Shown here one piece after another: positions 44,701-55,639 of a stretch of 64,000 nt of DNA (positions are counted from its first letter, which is position 1; the number at the start of each line of letters is the position of its first letter). This DNA comes from Papilionanthe hookeriana x Papilionanthe teres (Eukaryota > Streptophyta > Magnoliopsida > Asparagales > Orchidaceae), in NCBI GenBank assembly GCA_022702705.1, contig CM040434.1:20875771-20939770 (forward strand). The letters run 5' to 3'. Below the pieces are notes generated by a model that did no database searches, had not been told where the DNA came from, and saw only the letters and a list, made by a program, of their open reading frames with translations. The translations under genes were made by a program, and so were the position numbers.

Positions 44701-45680
44701 CGGAAAGTGAAAAAGAAAAAGTGGAAACTGAAAAACAAACGGATCAGCAAGATCGAAATTTAGAATATCCACTAATACCTGTAGAGAAACCACTACCACC
44801 ATTTCCTCAGCGATTAAAGTAACATGAAAAGGATAAGTAATGTTCTAAATTTCTTGAAATCCTGAAGAAATTAACGGTGAACATTCCTTTTGTAGAAGCA
44901 TTAGAACAAATGCCCAATTATGTGAAGTTTATGAAAGATATTTTAAACAAGAAGAGAAAGTTCACAGACAATGAAACAGTTGCACTTAGTGAAGAGTGTA
45001 GTGCAATTATTCAGAAAATGGTTCCTGAGAAATTAAAGGATCCTGGTAGTTTCACTATACCTTGTGCTATTGGAGAAAAATTTTATGGAAAAGTTTTATG
45101 TGACTTGGGAGCCAGCATCAATCTTATGCCTCTATCAATTTTTAAAAGATTAGGATTGGGAGAAGTCTCACCTACTTCAGTAAGTCTTCAGTTAGCTGAT
45201 CGTTCAGTGACATATCCTAAGCGAGTTATTGAAGATGTGTTAGTAAAAGTGGATAAATTTATCTTTCCTGTGGATTTTATTGTTTTAGATATGGAGGATG
45301 ATAAAGAAATACCTATAATTTTAGGGAGACCATTCTTAGCTACTAGAAAAGCTATGATTGACGTTCAAAAAGGAGAATTAACTATGAGAGTAAATGATCA
45401 AGAAGTAACTTTCAACATAGCAAAATCAATGAAATATCTTGCTATAGAAAAAGATGATGAATGTTTTCGAATGGAAGTTCTTGAACATCTACGAAATGAA
45501 CATTTTAAAGAATACTTTGAAGATAAACCAGAAATAAAAAATACAAAATTAATTGAAGAAACAGACAATGAAAAATTAGATTATATACAAGAAAGATTTG
45601 AGATGTTGGATATTACGGAAAAAGCTGAAAATAATATAGTTCCGTCGATTATTAAACCTCCTGAACTTGAGTTAAAAATT
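44701..45680 (+). pseudogene. Athila protease (AthD)
   Basis: A long open stretch, 44877-46097, begins in the lead NIPFVEALEQMPNYVKFMKD and includes the protease core: GSFTIPCAIGEKFYGKVLCD and LGASINLMPLSIFKRLGLGE, with the catalytic DLGAS intact (45102-45116). LADRSVTYPKRVIEDVLVKV and IPIILGRPFLATRKAMIDVQ follow. The linker has acidic patches and YIQERFEMLDITEKAENN. The sequence before it (44701-44876, EKEKVETEKQTDQQ) is the gag-pro hinge. Confidence 0.85.
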
Positions 45681-46600
45681 TTACCTACTCATTTGAAGTA
45701 TGCATTTTTAGGAAACTCTTTAACTTTACTAATTATTATATTGGCAGAATTAAAAGAATCACAAGAGCAAAAAATTTTGGACACATTAAAAAAGTATAAG
45801 AAAGCTTTCAGTTGGACCTTAGCAAATATTAAAGGAATCAATCATTCAATCTGTATGCACAAAATTATTTTGGATAATGAACATAAACCAAGAGTTGATC
45901 CCCAAAGGAGATTAAACCCAATAATGAAAGATGTAGTCAAGAAAGAATTATTAAAATGGTTAGACAATGGTATTATATATCCTATTTCGGACAGTGCTTG
46001 GGTAAGCCCAATTCACTGTGTTCCTAAGAAAGGAGGAGTGACTGTCGAAGCTAATGAAAATAATGATTTAATACCTATAAGACAAGTTATTGGATGACGT
46101 GAATGTATTGATTATAAAAAATTAAATGCAGCCACCAGGAAAGATCACTTCCCTTTACTATTTCTAGACCAAATGTTGGATAGACTAGCTGGACAAAACT
46201 ACTTTTATTTTTTAAATGGATATACTAGCTATCATCAAATTCCTATTGCTCCTAAGGATTAAGAGAAAACTACATTTACGAGTCCTTATGGAACATTTGC
46301 TTTTCGAAGGATGCCTTTTGGACTATGTACTACACCTGCAACATTCCAGAGATGTATGATGTCTATATTTAGTAAATTAATTGATGATGGAATAGAAATA
46401 TTTATGGATGATTCTCTATATTTGGAACATCATTTGAAACATGCTTGGATCAACTTGAAAAAGTTTTGGAGTTATGCAAAAAAACTAACTTAGTTCTAAA
46501 TTGGGAGAAATGTTAATTTATGGTTGCAGGAGGAATTGCATTAGGGCATAAAATTTCGAAAAATGGTATGGAAGTAGACCCTGCAAAAATTCAAGTTATA
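45681..46600 (+). pseudogene. Athila reverse transcriptase (AthD)
   Basis: Continues in frame from protease: AFSWTLANIKGINHSICMHK, VDPQRRLNPIMKDVVKKELL and SDSAWVSPIHCVPKKGGVTV up to a stop at 46095 (GCR in relatives). Then comes a second part with FLDQMLDRLAGQ, a stop at 46260, RRMPFGLCTTPATFQRCMMS and IFMDDSLYLEHHL (46399-46440). The catalytic DD is present but the following SVFG is altered by a frameshift. QVIAKLPPPTTVRW leads into the thumb. Confidence 0.83.
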
Positions 46601-47220
46601 GCTAAATTGCCACCTCCTACTACAGTGAGATGGTACGAAGTTTTCTTGGACATGCCGGATTTTACAGACGCTACATAAAAGATTTTTCAAAAATTGTTAA
46701 GCCTCTATGCCAACTTTTAGAAAAGGACAAGAAATTTGAATTCACTAAAGAATGCCTAAATGCTTTTGAATTATTAAAAGATAAATTAATCACAACACCT
46801 ATAATAGTTTCATCTGATTGGGAGAAACCATTTGAACTTATGTGTGATGCTAGTGATTATGCTATAGGAGCTGTTCTTGGTCAAAGGTATGATAAAATTT
46901 TTAAAGTCATATACTATGCTAGTAAAACTCTCAATCATGTTGAAATTAACTATACAATTACAGAAAAAGAATTATTAGCAATTGTATATGCTTTTGATAA
47001 ATTTAGATCTTATTTAATTGGAACTAAATGTATTGTGCATACTGATCACTCGACTATTAAATATTTAATGCAAAAGAAGGATACCAAACCAAGATTAATC
47101 ATATGGATATTACTGATGCAATAATTTGATTTTGAAATAATTAATAGAAAGGGAACTGAAAATCAAATTGCAAATCATTTGTCGAGACTAGAATATAATG
47201 AATTATCTGACACTGATAAT
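46601..47220 (+). pseudogene. Athila RNase H (AthD)
   Basis: The frame 46630-47124 has RSFLGHAGFYRRYIKDFSKI, LMCDASDYAIGAVLGQRYDK (Asp), ITEKELLAIVYAFDKFRSYL (Glu), VHTDHSTIKYLMQKKDTKPR (Asp). A stop at 47122 precedes the last part (RKGTENQIANHLSRL, 47150-47194), in which the usual final Asp reads Asn. Confidence 0.83.
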
Positions 47221-47259
47221 GAAATTAGAGACAGTTTTCCTGACGAACAACTTTATAAT

Positions 47260-48525
47260 ATAAATGAGTGAAAAATACCATGGTATGCTGATATAGTTAA
47301 TTACATTGTAAGTGATATTTTACCATCCATGCTAACTCTGCGACAACAGAAGAAATTCATTCACAATGCTAAAACGTATTTTTGGGATGAACCATATTTA
47401 TACAAACAATGTAAGAATCTAATTATTAGAAGATGTGTGCCTTATGAAGAAACTGAACAGATCATTCAAAAATGTCACGATTCTGAATTTGGAGGACATT
47501 TTGGAACTGATAAAACTTCTTATAAAATTTCACAATCTGGATTTTATTAGCTTACTCTTCTTAAAGATGTTTATAGATATATCAAAACTTGTGATAAATG
47601 CTGAAGAGTAGGTAATATTTCTAAAAGAAATGAAATGCCTCTGAATTTTATTTTAGAAGTTGAAATTTTTGATGTTTGGAGATTAGATTTCATGAGACCA
47701 TTTATTCCTTCATTTGGAAACTCATATATATTAGTTGATGTTGATTATGTTTCTAAATGGATTGAACCACAAGCCTTACCTCGTTGTGATGCTAAGAGTG
47801 TTTCAAAATTTTTAATGAAAAACATTTTCACAAGATACAGAATGCCGAGAGTGATTATCACTGACGGAGGATCCCATTTTAGGAATAAATACATTCAGAA
47901 ATTCATAGAAAAATTCAACATTATTCATAAAATATCGACTGCTTATCATCCACAAACCAGTGGATTAGCTGAAGTTTCTAATCGAGAAATTAAACGAATT
48001 CTAAAAAAAACTATAAACCCTAGTAGATTAGATTGATCTACAAGACTAGACACTGCATTATGGGCATACATGACTGCTTATAAAACCCCGATTGGAATGA
48101 CTCCTTACAGACTTATTTATGGAAAACCTTGTCACTTACCAGTTGAATTAGAGCATAAAGCGTATTGGGCGATTAAAGAATTTAATTATAATTTAAAAGA
48201 TGCTGGTGAGAAGAGATTGTTGCAGATGAATGAATTAGAAGAATTAAGGAATGAATCATATAATAATGATAGAATTTATAAGGAGAAGATGAAATTATGG
48301 CATGATCGGAAGATTAACCAAAAACATTTTAAACCAGGATAAGAAGTTTTGCTTTATAATACAAGATTGAAATTAATTCCTGGGAAATTGAAATCTCGAT
48401 GGTTAGGACCTTTCACTATAACTCAAATATTTACATACGAAGCTGTAGAAATTGAAGATCAAAAGACTGGACAAAGATTTAAAGTAAATGGACACAGATT
48501 AAAACCATATTTTGAACGAAAATGA
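47260..48525 (+). pseudogene. Athila integrase (AthD)
   Basis: CHDSEFGGHFGTDKTSYKIS (47473-47532) and a stop; then YIKTCDKC-stop-RVGNIS. The core has VWRLDFMRPFIPSFGN (first Asp kept, but G-to-R changes on both sides), VIITDGGSHFRNKYIQKF (second Asp), SNREIKRILKKT (Glu), a stop at 48034, then TPYRLIYGKPCHLPVELEHK and KTGQRFKVNGHRLKPYFERK. Stops at 47548, 47601, 48034, 48340 and 48523. The end is followed by the conserved hairpin block. Confidence 0.85.
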
Positions 48526-48580
48526 CCAAATTTTAAAGAGGTTTTAATGCTCAGTCAACCTGATGAATAACTAGAATAGG

Positions 48581-48632
48581 TCGGGCTGACGACGTTAAAC
48601 CAAGCGCTTTATGAGAGGCAACCCATAGTTAT
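48581..48632 (+). promoter_or_regulatory. conserved hairpin block after integrase (AthD)
   Basis: tcgggctgacgacgttaaac, then caagcgctttatgagaggca and acccatag. One base of the stem (TTATGAG-aggcaa-CCCATAG) differs from AthB. It lies 40-60 bases after the integrase end, as in AthB and AthE. Confidence 0.75.
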
Positions 48633-48798
48633 CTTTATTTATGTGTAATGATTGTATATTTATTTGATTTATTATTAATTATGATATAAAATGAATTCTA
48701 CTACTCATATTTATCTTTGTAATCATCACAATATTGGATCCATAGAAAAATTTGGAAAGCATTTAGACCAGAGCGAAACTGGGCAAATTTTGTCTTAG

Positions 48799-48985
48799 CA
48801 GCCGACGGTGAGATCGACACCGCCGACAGTGAGTTCTGCCCGCCAAAATTCAGTTTATATTATTTAAGAATCCCGCTGATGGCGAGATCGTTGTCGCAGA
48901 CGATGAGATTGGTGAATGAACGGTTTAGGGAGTTATTTTGATGGTTTTTGATAATTCTAAGTGTTTTACCTCTTTAAAAACACCT
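48799..48985 (+). promoter_or_regulatory. internal GC-rich modules and TATA-like box before the AthD env-like ORF
   Basis: gccgacggtgagatcgacaccgccgacagtgag-type units at 48800-48834 and a second set at 48872-48907 (cccgctgatggcgagatcg) repeat the units of the AthD LTR. ctctttaaaaacacc (48970-48984) lies about 75 bases before the ATG at 49051. Confidence 0.5.
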
Positions 48986-49050
48986 AGAACTCGAATTCTA
49001 AACCATTTACTTCGTAAAAATGATTTGAAACTCCACAAAAACTCATCATT

Positions 49051-49692
49051 ATGGCATCCAATTACCTTGAAATCACTAGATCTCGAGTGTTCAATCGAAG
49101 AAAATTTTTCAGTTATGAGGCCCAGCGAATCTTCAACAAAGTAATGATGAAAAAGAGACTGATCAAAGAAAGAGGATTCGTGAATAGAGGAGTGGAGAAT
49201 TCGACAATGCCTATTGAGGAGATGATTGTGCGACGACGTTGGGAGGTATTATGCTATACAACTTCTGCAGTAGTCATCCCTATAGTAAAATAATTCTACT
49301 CCAATCTTCACGGAATCAACAACGGAAATGTCTATGTGCGAGGCAGATGGGTAACTTTCACTCCTAGAATTAATGAGTTATAATCATTTGAGAAAAAACC
49401 CGTTTGCCACTATTCCAACTTTGTCCCTACAAGAAATAATATGAATGAGATCTATCGATATTTGACTGATGAAGCAGAAGATTGGGAAACAAGAGAAGAC
49501 AGATATGTTAGCTTTTCTACATCACTTCTAAACCCCATCTCTAAACACCGACACTTCTTTATTTCTTCAAAATTATTACCCACTATGAGGGTAAATAAAG
49601 TTTCTAAGGAGTGTGCGATTCTGAATTATTGTATTCAAGCAAGATTACCTATCGATATTGGTTCAATTATTGTGAAGTCTGCTTTAGGCCTG
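49051..49692 (+). pseudogene. env-like ORF of AthD, N-terminal two thirds, cut by AthE
   Basis: Start at 49051 (MASNYLEITRSRVFNRRKFF). It is the same family as 27310-28475 and 58698-59846: IEEMIVRRRWEVLCYTTSAV, VIPIVK-stop-FYSNL, VYVRGRWVTFTPRINEL-stop, HRHFFISSKLLPTMRVNKVS, NYCIQARLPIDIGSIIVKSA. It reaches the AthE insertion at 49692 and continues in frame after 63188. Stops at 49291 and 49380. No convincing signal peptide. Confidence 0.75.
49688..49692 (+). repeat. target-site duplication of AthE, left copy (gcctg)
   Basis: gcctg directly before the LTR start tgatacacc. The right copy is at 63189-63193. The AthD reading frame runs across when one copy is removed. Confidence 0.92.
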
Positions 49693-49875
49693 TGATACAC
49701 CTAAAATATATAATATTTTTAAGCACATTTTAATACCTATTTTTAATGATATTGCACTTTAATGGAAGGTATTTTGTGTTTTTCTTAAAGGTAGGATGAA
49801 AATAGATGGTCATGATGAAAGGAACAAAATTGGATCAAATTTGGAGCAAAAAAATGAAAAATAAAAAATTTGGCA

Positions 49876-49925
49876 CTGGCGGATAAGCGCCGCTGGGCCG
49901 GCGCTTAGTCACCACAGTTATAAAT
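49876..49925 (+). promoter_or_regulatory. GC-rich hairpin module with TATA, AthE LTR
   Basis: actggcggataagcgccgct, then gggccggcgcttagtcacca and cagttataaat. TAAGCGCC and GGCGCTTA form an 8-bp stem. The same ~58-base block including cacagttataaa occurs at 57201-57258 inside the element. Confidence 0.6.
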
Positions 49926-50065
49926 CGAACTTTAATTAGATTTGGCGCCAAATTCAAAAGGGAATGGATGCAACTCTTGGTGGTAACGTCCATAACTTCC
50001 TTTGAGCGGCAAATTTGAATGAAGGGGTGCGTTGCTTGTTAGATACATCAAATATGGACACATTT

Positions 50066-50105
50066 TGAAGAGACACCAAGGCACCTTTTGGTTCACTATT
50101 TAAAG
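50066..50105 (+). promoter_or_regulatory. core promoter of the AthE 5' LTR
   Basis: gaagagacaccaaggcacc (50067-50085), then ctatttaaag (50096-50105). It is homologous to the GAAGAGGTGC...TATA order in AthB and AthD. Confidence 0.6.
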
Positions 50106-51315
50106 AGAGTCTTAGAAGTGAAGAAGTGAAGAATTGAAGAGGCACTTCACTATATTTTGAAGAGTGGAATTTAGGAGATTCTTCCACTGCATTTTAAGTT
50201 TTTATTTAGAGTAGTAGAGAGTAGAAACGAGAGAAGGGTCGGAGTTAAGAGTTCTTCTCCCACTTATTTTCTTTCTTTTAGTTTAGTTTTTATTGAAGTC
50301 TGAAGTCTGTATTCTGAGTCATCGGAGTTTGGAGCCTTGCTCTGAGGAGTAGTTTAACGAAGAGTCAAAGTTTCAGAGGAACTTCCTTAGTATTGTGGAA
50401 AGGATTTTCAGATAAGCGTTTTCTTTTATTTTGTTTATCAATACTTGCTTTCGTTTATTATTTTTCTTATCGTTTTTAATTTAAAATCAATGTGTTTTTA
50501 TATTTTTTCAATGCATTCTGAGTAGTTTACTTTATCTTTTTCTTTCTTAAAATGAAGAAGTAATTAATTTAAAGAGAATTGTTGTGGAAAGTATCAGTGT
50601 TTAAAAGTTGGAAGAAGTTGTAAAGATTGATTCTGAAAACTTTGTTTACTTCTTAATTTGGCCTGTTAAGTTGTAAAATTTCTTAAGATTATGTAAGATC
50701 TAATGCGGTATTATCTCATTAAAGTTAGTAGGTATCACATGCAATTATATGGGTGAGAACTGTAGTCCATATAAGTGAACGTAATATCAAAAGATATTTT
50801 TTTATAGAAGGGAGTAAAATTAGAGGATTTTAGAGTGACAGGCTAAAATCCCCTAATTTGGTTTGAAGTTTTGAGTTTTGTTGAGAGAAGTTAGCCCCCA
50901 GGTGGTGGGAATCGAGGGAACTCTAGAGTGAGAGATTGGTATCTTCCCTGCCTTACCATGTTCAAAATAATATAAATTTCAAATTAACCTATGTTCTTTA
51001 TAGAACCATGTAAGGGTAAAGAACACATTTGCTTCTATCTGTCACAACAAAATTTAAATACTTCCACAACTATACTTTAAGAATTATTACTACTTCATGA
51101 AAGGAAAGAAAAAGATATTTTAGTTAATAGTATTTTTACATCCAGTGTTATTAGTTATTGAAACCTTTACTTTCATTGCTTAGCATTTTATTAAGAAAAT
51201 TTCAAAAGACAAATCAACTTTCTAAAGCAATTCAAAATCAAGACATATTATTTAGAAAAGAATTAAAGAAAGTAAAAAGATAATTTTCTAAATTCCTTTA
51301 AAGATTTTCAACTTT

Positions 51316-51397
51316 TCCCTGTGGGTTCGATATCTCGGGGCTTAATCAGAAAGTCCTATATTACTTGATAAACGATACGTATACTTGCGTAGTATCC
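51316..51397 (+). promoter_or_regulatory. conserved U5 block (AthE 5' LTR)
   Basis: ccctgtgggttcgatatctc, then tattacttgataaacgatac and gtatacttgcgtagtatcc. The same block is in all other complete LTRs here. Confidence 0.65.
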
Positions 51398-51440
51398 TAT
51401 ATTATAAAATCATAATTTTCATATCTTAAATCATCAACGC

Positions 51441-51524
51441 ACTTATATCCAGCGGAGTCAAGTTTTTGGCAACCGTTGCACTTATATCTATCGGGGATCA
51501 AGTTTTTGGCGCCGTTGCCGGAGA
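51441..51524 (+). other. primer-binding site of AthE with an upstream duplicate inside the LTR
   Basis: The functional site tggcgccgttgccggaga (51507-51524) differs by one base from the tRNA-Asp type. A 39-40-base tandem copy precedes it: acttatatcc-agcggagtcaagtttttggcaaccgttgc (51441-51479), then acttatatct-atcggggatcaagtttttggcgccgttgcc (51480-51519). The LTR end lies within the second copy, so each LTR includes an old primer-site copy (tggcaaccgttgc; also at 63155-63167). Confidence 0.8.
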
Positions 51525-51625
51525 AAATTAATTAAATTGCATTTTAAAGAGAATTAAGAAATTTAAAATCTTTACTTTTCTTTGGTTTTGTTAGTGTATT
51601 GTGTTTTATTTTGTTTTATTGTTGT

Positions 51626-53070
51626 ATGCGTAGTTCAGGTTCTGAAGAACTTGTGCCTTACGATTCTGAATTAGAAAGAACTATCAGAAAAATAAAAAAA
51701 ATTAAAAATACAGAAAAAGAAAAAAATATTCAAGAAATGGCAAATCATCAAGATCAAAATGTTGGCCTCCATCAAGAATTAAGACCTTTAAGAGATTATA
51801 TTAACCCTACAGTAGATGAACTTCGTGCGAGTATTCAAAACCTTGCTGTAGCTGCTAATTCTTTTGAGCTTAAACCTGCTATTATTCAAATGGTGTCTAA
51901 TAATCAGTTTGGGGGAGCAACAACTGAAGATCCTAATTTGCATCTTGCTAATTTTCTAGAGTTGTGTGCTACTTTTAAATATGATGGTGTTTCGGATGAT
52001 GCTATTAGACTTAGACTTTTTCCTTTCTCACTAGGGGATAAAGCTAAAATATGGTTACATTCGTTAGCACTTGGATCAATTAAAACTTGGGGTGAACTGT
52101 CACAAAAATTCCTTGCTAAATATTTTCCACCATCTAAGACTGCTAAGTTGAGAAATGATATAACATCTTTTTGTCAGTTTGAAGGGGAATCAATATATGA
52201 AGCATGGGAAAGATTTAAAGATCTCCTCAGGAAATGTCCACATCATGTGATACCAGATTGGTTAATAATTCAAGTATTTTATAATGGATTAGTTGGATCT
52301 CTTAGATCAATCATCGATGCTGCTGTTGGTGGATCATTAATGTTTAGACCATTTTATGATGCTTATGCTTTAATTGAAGAAATGACTACTAATAATTTTC
52401 AATGGCCTTCTGAAAGGTTAAATCCTAAAAAGGTAGCCAGTGTTTATGAAAATGATGCTTTTACAATGTTAACAAATCAAGTTGCTGTTGTATCAAGGAA
52501 GATAGACCAATTTGGGATGAATTTTTCTCAGCCAAATCTCATGATTGAAGAAAATTCATTAGGCCAAATGGTTGATTCTTATTCTTCACCAGAAACTGTG
52601 AATGCTATAATCAAACGTAACAACCCATATTCCAATTATTATAACATAGGTTGGAAGAATCAACCAAATTTTAACTGGAATAACAATAATCAGGGTGGAG
52701 TTAATCAACAATGGGGGAACACCCAAGTAAACCCATTGGGAAATTGGAATAACCAAGGTAATAATAATAATAGATTAACTTATCCTTCAGGTTATAACAA
52801 TGCTTTACAATTTAAGGAGAAGAAGTTGTCTATGAAAGAAGTAGTATCACATATGGGAAATCAATTACAAATTCATGGAGCAACCATCTGAAATATTGAA
52901 AATCAATTGGGACAAATTGCAAATGCCTTAAGTAATAGATCCCAAGGAATGCTTCCAAGTAATACTGAAGTGAATCCAAGAGAAAATAATAAAGAACAAG
53001 TGAAAACAATTCAACTGAGAAGTGGAAAGAATTGGAAGGTAGAGTTTAAAAAGAAACTGAAGTAGAGAAA
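51626..53070 (+). pseudogene. gag: Athila gag (AthE), nearly intact
   Basis: The ATG at 51626 (MRSSGSEELVPYDSELERTI) is preferred over the upstream ATG at 51599 because it matches the start in AthB and AthD. Open for 422 codons to a stop at 52889 (TI-stop-NIENQLGQIANAL), one codon change from open. Capsid motifs: ANSFELKPAIIQMVSNNQFG, DAIRLRLFPFSLGDKAKIWL, WERFKDLLRKCPHHVIPDWL, IIDAAVGGSLMFRPFYDAYA. The tail is N/Q-rich (NWNNNNQGGVNQQWGNTQ) without a CCHC knuckle. TIQLRSGKN near 53010-53040 marks the gag-pro boundary, where a frameshift occurs. Confidence 0.9.
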
Positions 53071-53990
53071 GAAAAGATTGAAAGACCTAAAGAGGACGCT
53101 CCAAAAGGTTTTGAAAGACCTATTTCTCCACCTAAGATTGATTTAAAAAAACCACCACCTCCATTTCCTCAGAGACTTCCTCAACAAAAGTTGGATAAGC
53201 AATTTTCAAAATTCTTAGAGATATTAAAGAAGCTTACCATTAATATTCCATTTGTTGAAGCCCTAGAACAAATGCCAAGCTATGCGAAATTTATGAAGGA
53301 TATTCTTAATAAAAAGAGGAAGTTTGAAGAAAATGAGATTGTTGCACTTAGTGAGGAGTGCAGTGCGATAATTCAGAAAAAACCTCCTGAAAAACTTAAA
53401 GATCCTGGTAGTTTCACAATTCCATGTGCAATCGGAGAAAGATTCTGTGGAAAAGCTTTATGTGATTTGGGTGCAAGTTTTAACCTTATGCCTCTATCAA
53501 TATTCAAAAAACTGGGACTAGGAGAAATAACCCCAACAACTGTAACTTTGCAATTATCAGATCGTTCGATCACATATCCTAAAGGAGTTATAGAAGATGC
53601 TTTGGTAAAAGTGGATAAATTTATTTTTCCTGTGGATTTCATTATGTTAGATATGGAGGAAGATAAAGAGATACCCATAATTTTGGGGAGACCTTTTCTA
53701 GCTATAGGCAGAGCCATGATAGATGTGCTAAAAGGGGAATTAACAATGAGGGTTAATGATCAGACTGTTACATTTAATATTTCAAAATTGATGAAATATC
53801 CTTCAATAGGTAAAGAAGATGAGTCTTATAGGATGGATGTTATTGATTATTTAAGTGAATGTCTTTTCAAATCAACTTATGAAGAGAATGTTGAAAGAGA
53901 AGAATTTGAATATAAGCAAGAAGAGGAGTTATTTGATTTTGAAGATTTTCAAGAGGAAGATTTAAAGTATGTTCATGAAAATTTTGAATT
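53071..53990 (+). pseudogene. Athila protease (AthE)
   Basis: Open in the frame 53191-54378. P-rich hinge (PPPPFPQRL), NIPFVEALEQMPSYAKFMKD, GSFTIPCAIGERFCGKALCD and LGASFNLMPLSIFKKLGLGE, with the catalytic CDLGAS at 53461-53478. LSDRSITYPKGVIEDALVKV and IPIILGRPFLAIGRAMIDVL complete the fold. It is intact as a domain, but cut from gag by an indel near 53030-53060. Confidence 0.88.
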
Positions 53991-54960
53991 GTTGGATATG
54001 ACTGAGAAAGATAAATCTTATGGTCCATCAATTGAAAAACCTCCTGAACTTGAGCTAAAAATGCTTCCTGAAAATTTGAAGTACGCTTTTTTAGGTGAAT
54101 CCTCAACCTTACATGTTATAATTTCTTCTCAATTAACTAAAAAAGAAGAAGAGAGTTTACTTGAAATTTTGAAGAAGTACAAGAAAACCTTTGGATGGAC
54201 AATTGTTGATATTAAAGGAATCAGTCCTTCAATTTGTATGCACAGAATTCTTATGGAAGATAATTGCAAACCGCGGGCTGATCCCCAAAGGAGATTAAAT
54301 CCTATTATGAAAGAAGTTGTTAAGAAAGAAATTTTAAAGTGGTTGGATGCTTGGAATTATCTACCCTATTTCGGATAGTGCATGGGTTAGTCCTATTCAC
54401 TTGTGTTCCTAAGAAATGAGGAGTAATCGTGATCGTTAATGAAAAGAATGAAATGATACCAACAAGATAAGTTACAGGGTGGCAAATATGCATTGATTAT
54501 AGAAAATTAAACCTTGCCACAAGGAAAGATCATTTTCCACTCCCTTTTCTAGATCAAATGTTGAATAAACTGGCTGGGTATAAATACTTTTGTTTTCTAG
54601 ATGGATATACTGGTTACCACCAAATTCAAATTGCTCCTGAGGATCAAGAGAAAACTATGTTTACCAGTCCTTATGGTACGTTTGCTTTTAGAAGAATGCC
54701 CTTTGGTTTATGTAATGCCCCTGCTACATTTCAGATATGTATGATGGTTATTTTTTGTGATTTAATTGAAAAAGGGATTGAAATTTTTATAGATGACTTT
54801 TCAGTGTTTGGAATTTCATTTGAATCATGTTTAGAACATCTATCTAAAGTTCTAAAACGCTGTGAAGAAACTAATTTGGACCTTAATTGGGAAAATTACC
54901 AATTTATGGTAGCAGGAGGAATTGTTTTGGGACATCGGATTTCAGAAAAAGGTTTGGAGG
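53991..54960 (+). pseudogene. Athila reverse transcriptase (AthE), two frame breaks
   Basis: GPSIEKPPELELKMLPENLK, FGWTIVDIKGISPSICMHRI and VVKKEILKWLDAWNY, where a base change shifts the frame (54350-54380; relatives read LDAGIIYPI). The middle part (54381-54540) has WVSPIH-like and IDYRKLN sequence in other frames with a stop at 54418. From 54558: FLDGYTGYHQIQIAPEDQEK, RRMPFGLCNAPATFQICMMV and EIFIDDFSVFGISFESC, with both catalytic Asp (54789-54794). Confidence 0.87.
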
Positions 54961-55639
54961 TAGATCCTGCAAAAATTCAAGTTATATCTAATTTACCTTG
55001 TCCAACCAATGTAAGGGGAATTAGAAGTTTTTTAGGACATGTTGGATTCTACAAGCGTTACATTAAAGACTTTTCAAAAATTACAAAACCTTTATGTCAT
55101 TTACTGGAAAAGGATGCAATTTTTAATTTTGATGATAACTGCCGTAAAGCCTTTGAAACATTAAAAGAAAAATTAATCACTGCACTCGTAATAATTTCAC
55201 CAAATTGGGAAAAACCTTTTGAATTAATGTGTGATGCTAGTGATTATGCTATTAGTGTTGTTTTGGGTCAGAAATATGATAAAATTTTCAAAGTAATTTA
55301 TTATACTAGTAAAACTCTTAATGAAGCTCAAATTAATTATACCACTACTGAGAATGAGTTATTAGCTATAGTATTTGCCTTTGATAAACTTCGATCATAT
55401 TTAATTGGAACTAAATGTGTTGTGCATACTGATCATTCTGCTATCAAATACTTAATGAAGAAAAATGATGCAAAACCGAGACTTATAAGATGGATTCTTC
55501 TTTTGCAAGAATTTGATTTTGAAATAGTAGATAGGAAGGGTTCTGATAATCATATTGTTGATCATTTGTCCATGCTTGAAATTGAAAAATCTCTCTGTGA
55601 TATTGAAGAAATTAATGAATATTTTCCCGATGAAAAACT
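54961..55639 (+). pseudogene. Athila RNase H (AthE), domain intact
   Basis: In the same open frame as the RT palm (54558-55703): RSFLGHVGFYKRYIKDFSKI, ELMCDASDYAISVVLGQKYD (Asp), TTENELLAIVFAFDKLRSYL (Glu), VHTDHSAIKYLMKKNDAKPR (Asp), RKGSDNHIVDHLSML (Asp). All four catalytic acids are present. The frame leaves integrase at about 55690. Confidence 0.87.

Larger units (their letters stand above)
49693..51500 (+). repeat. 5' LTR of AthE
   Basis: tgatacacc... to ...tcggggatca. It contains the GC-rich hairpin module 49876-49914, TATA candidates ttataaat (49918-49925) and ctatttaaag (50096-50105, in the position homologous to the AthB and AthD promoters), and the conserved U5 block 51316-51397. 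The last 60 bases hold a second primer-site-like copy. An antisense open frame at 49954-50187 recurs in the other LTR only because the LTRs are copies. Confidence 0.93.

Noticed and set aside
49954..50187. Antisense 77-codon frame found again at 61641-61874
   Set aside because: The two are the same LTR segment copied; recurrence gives no evidence for selection.
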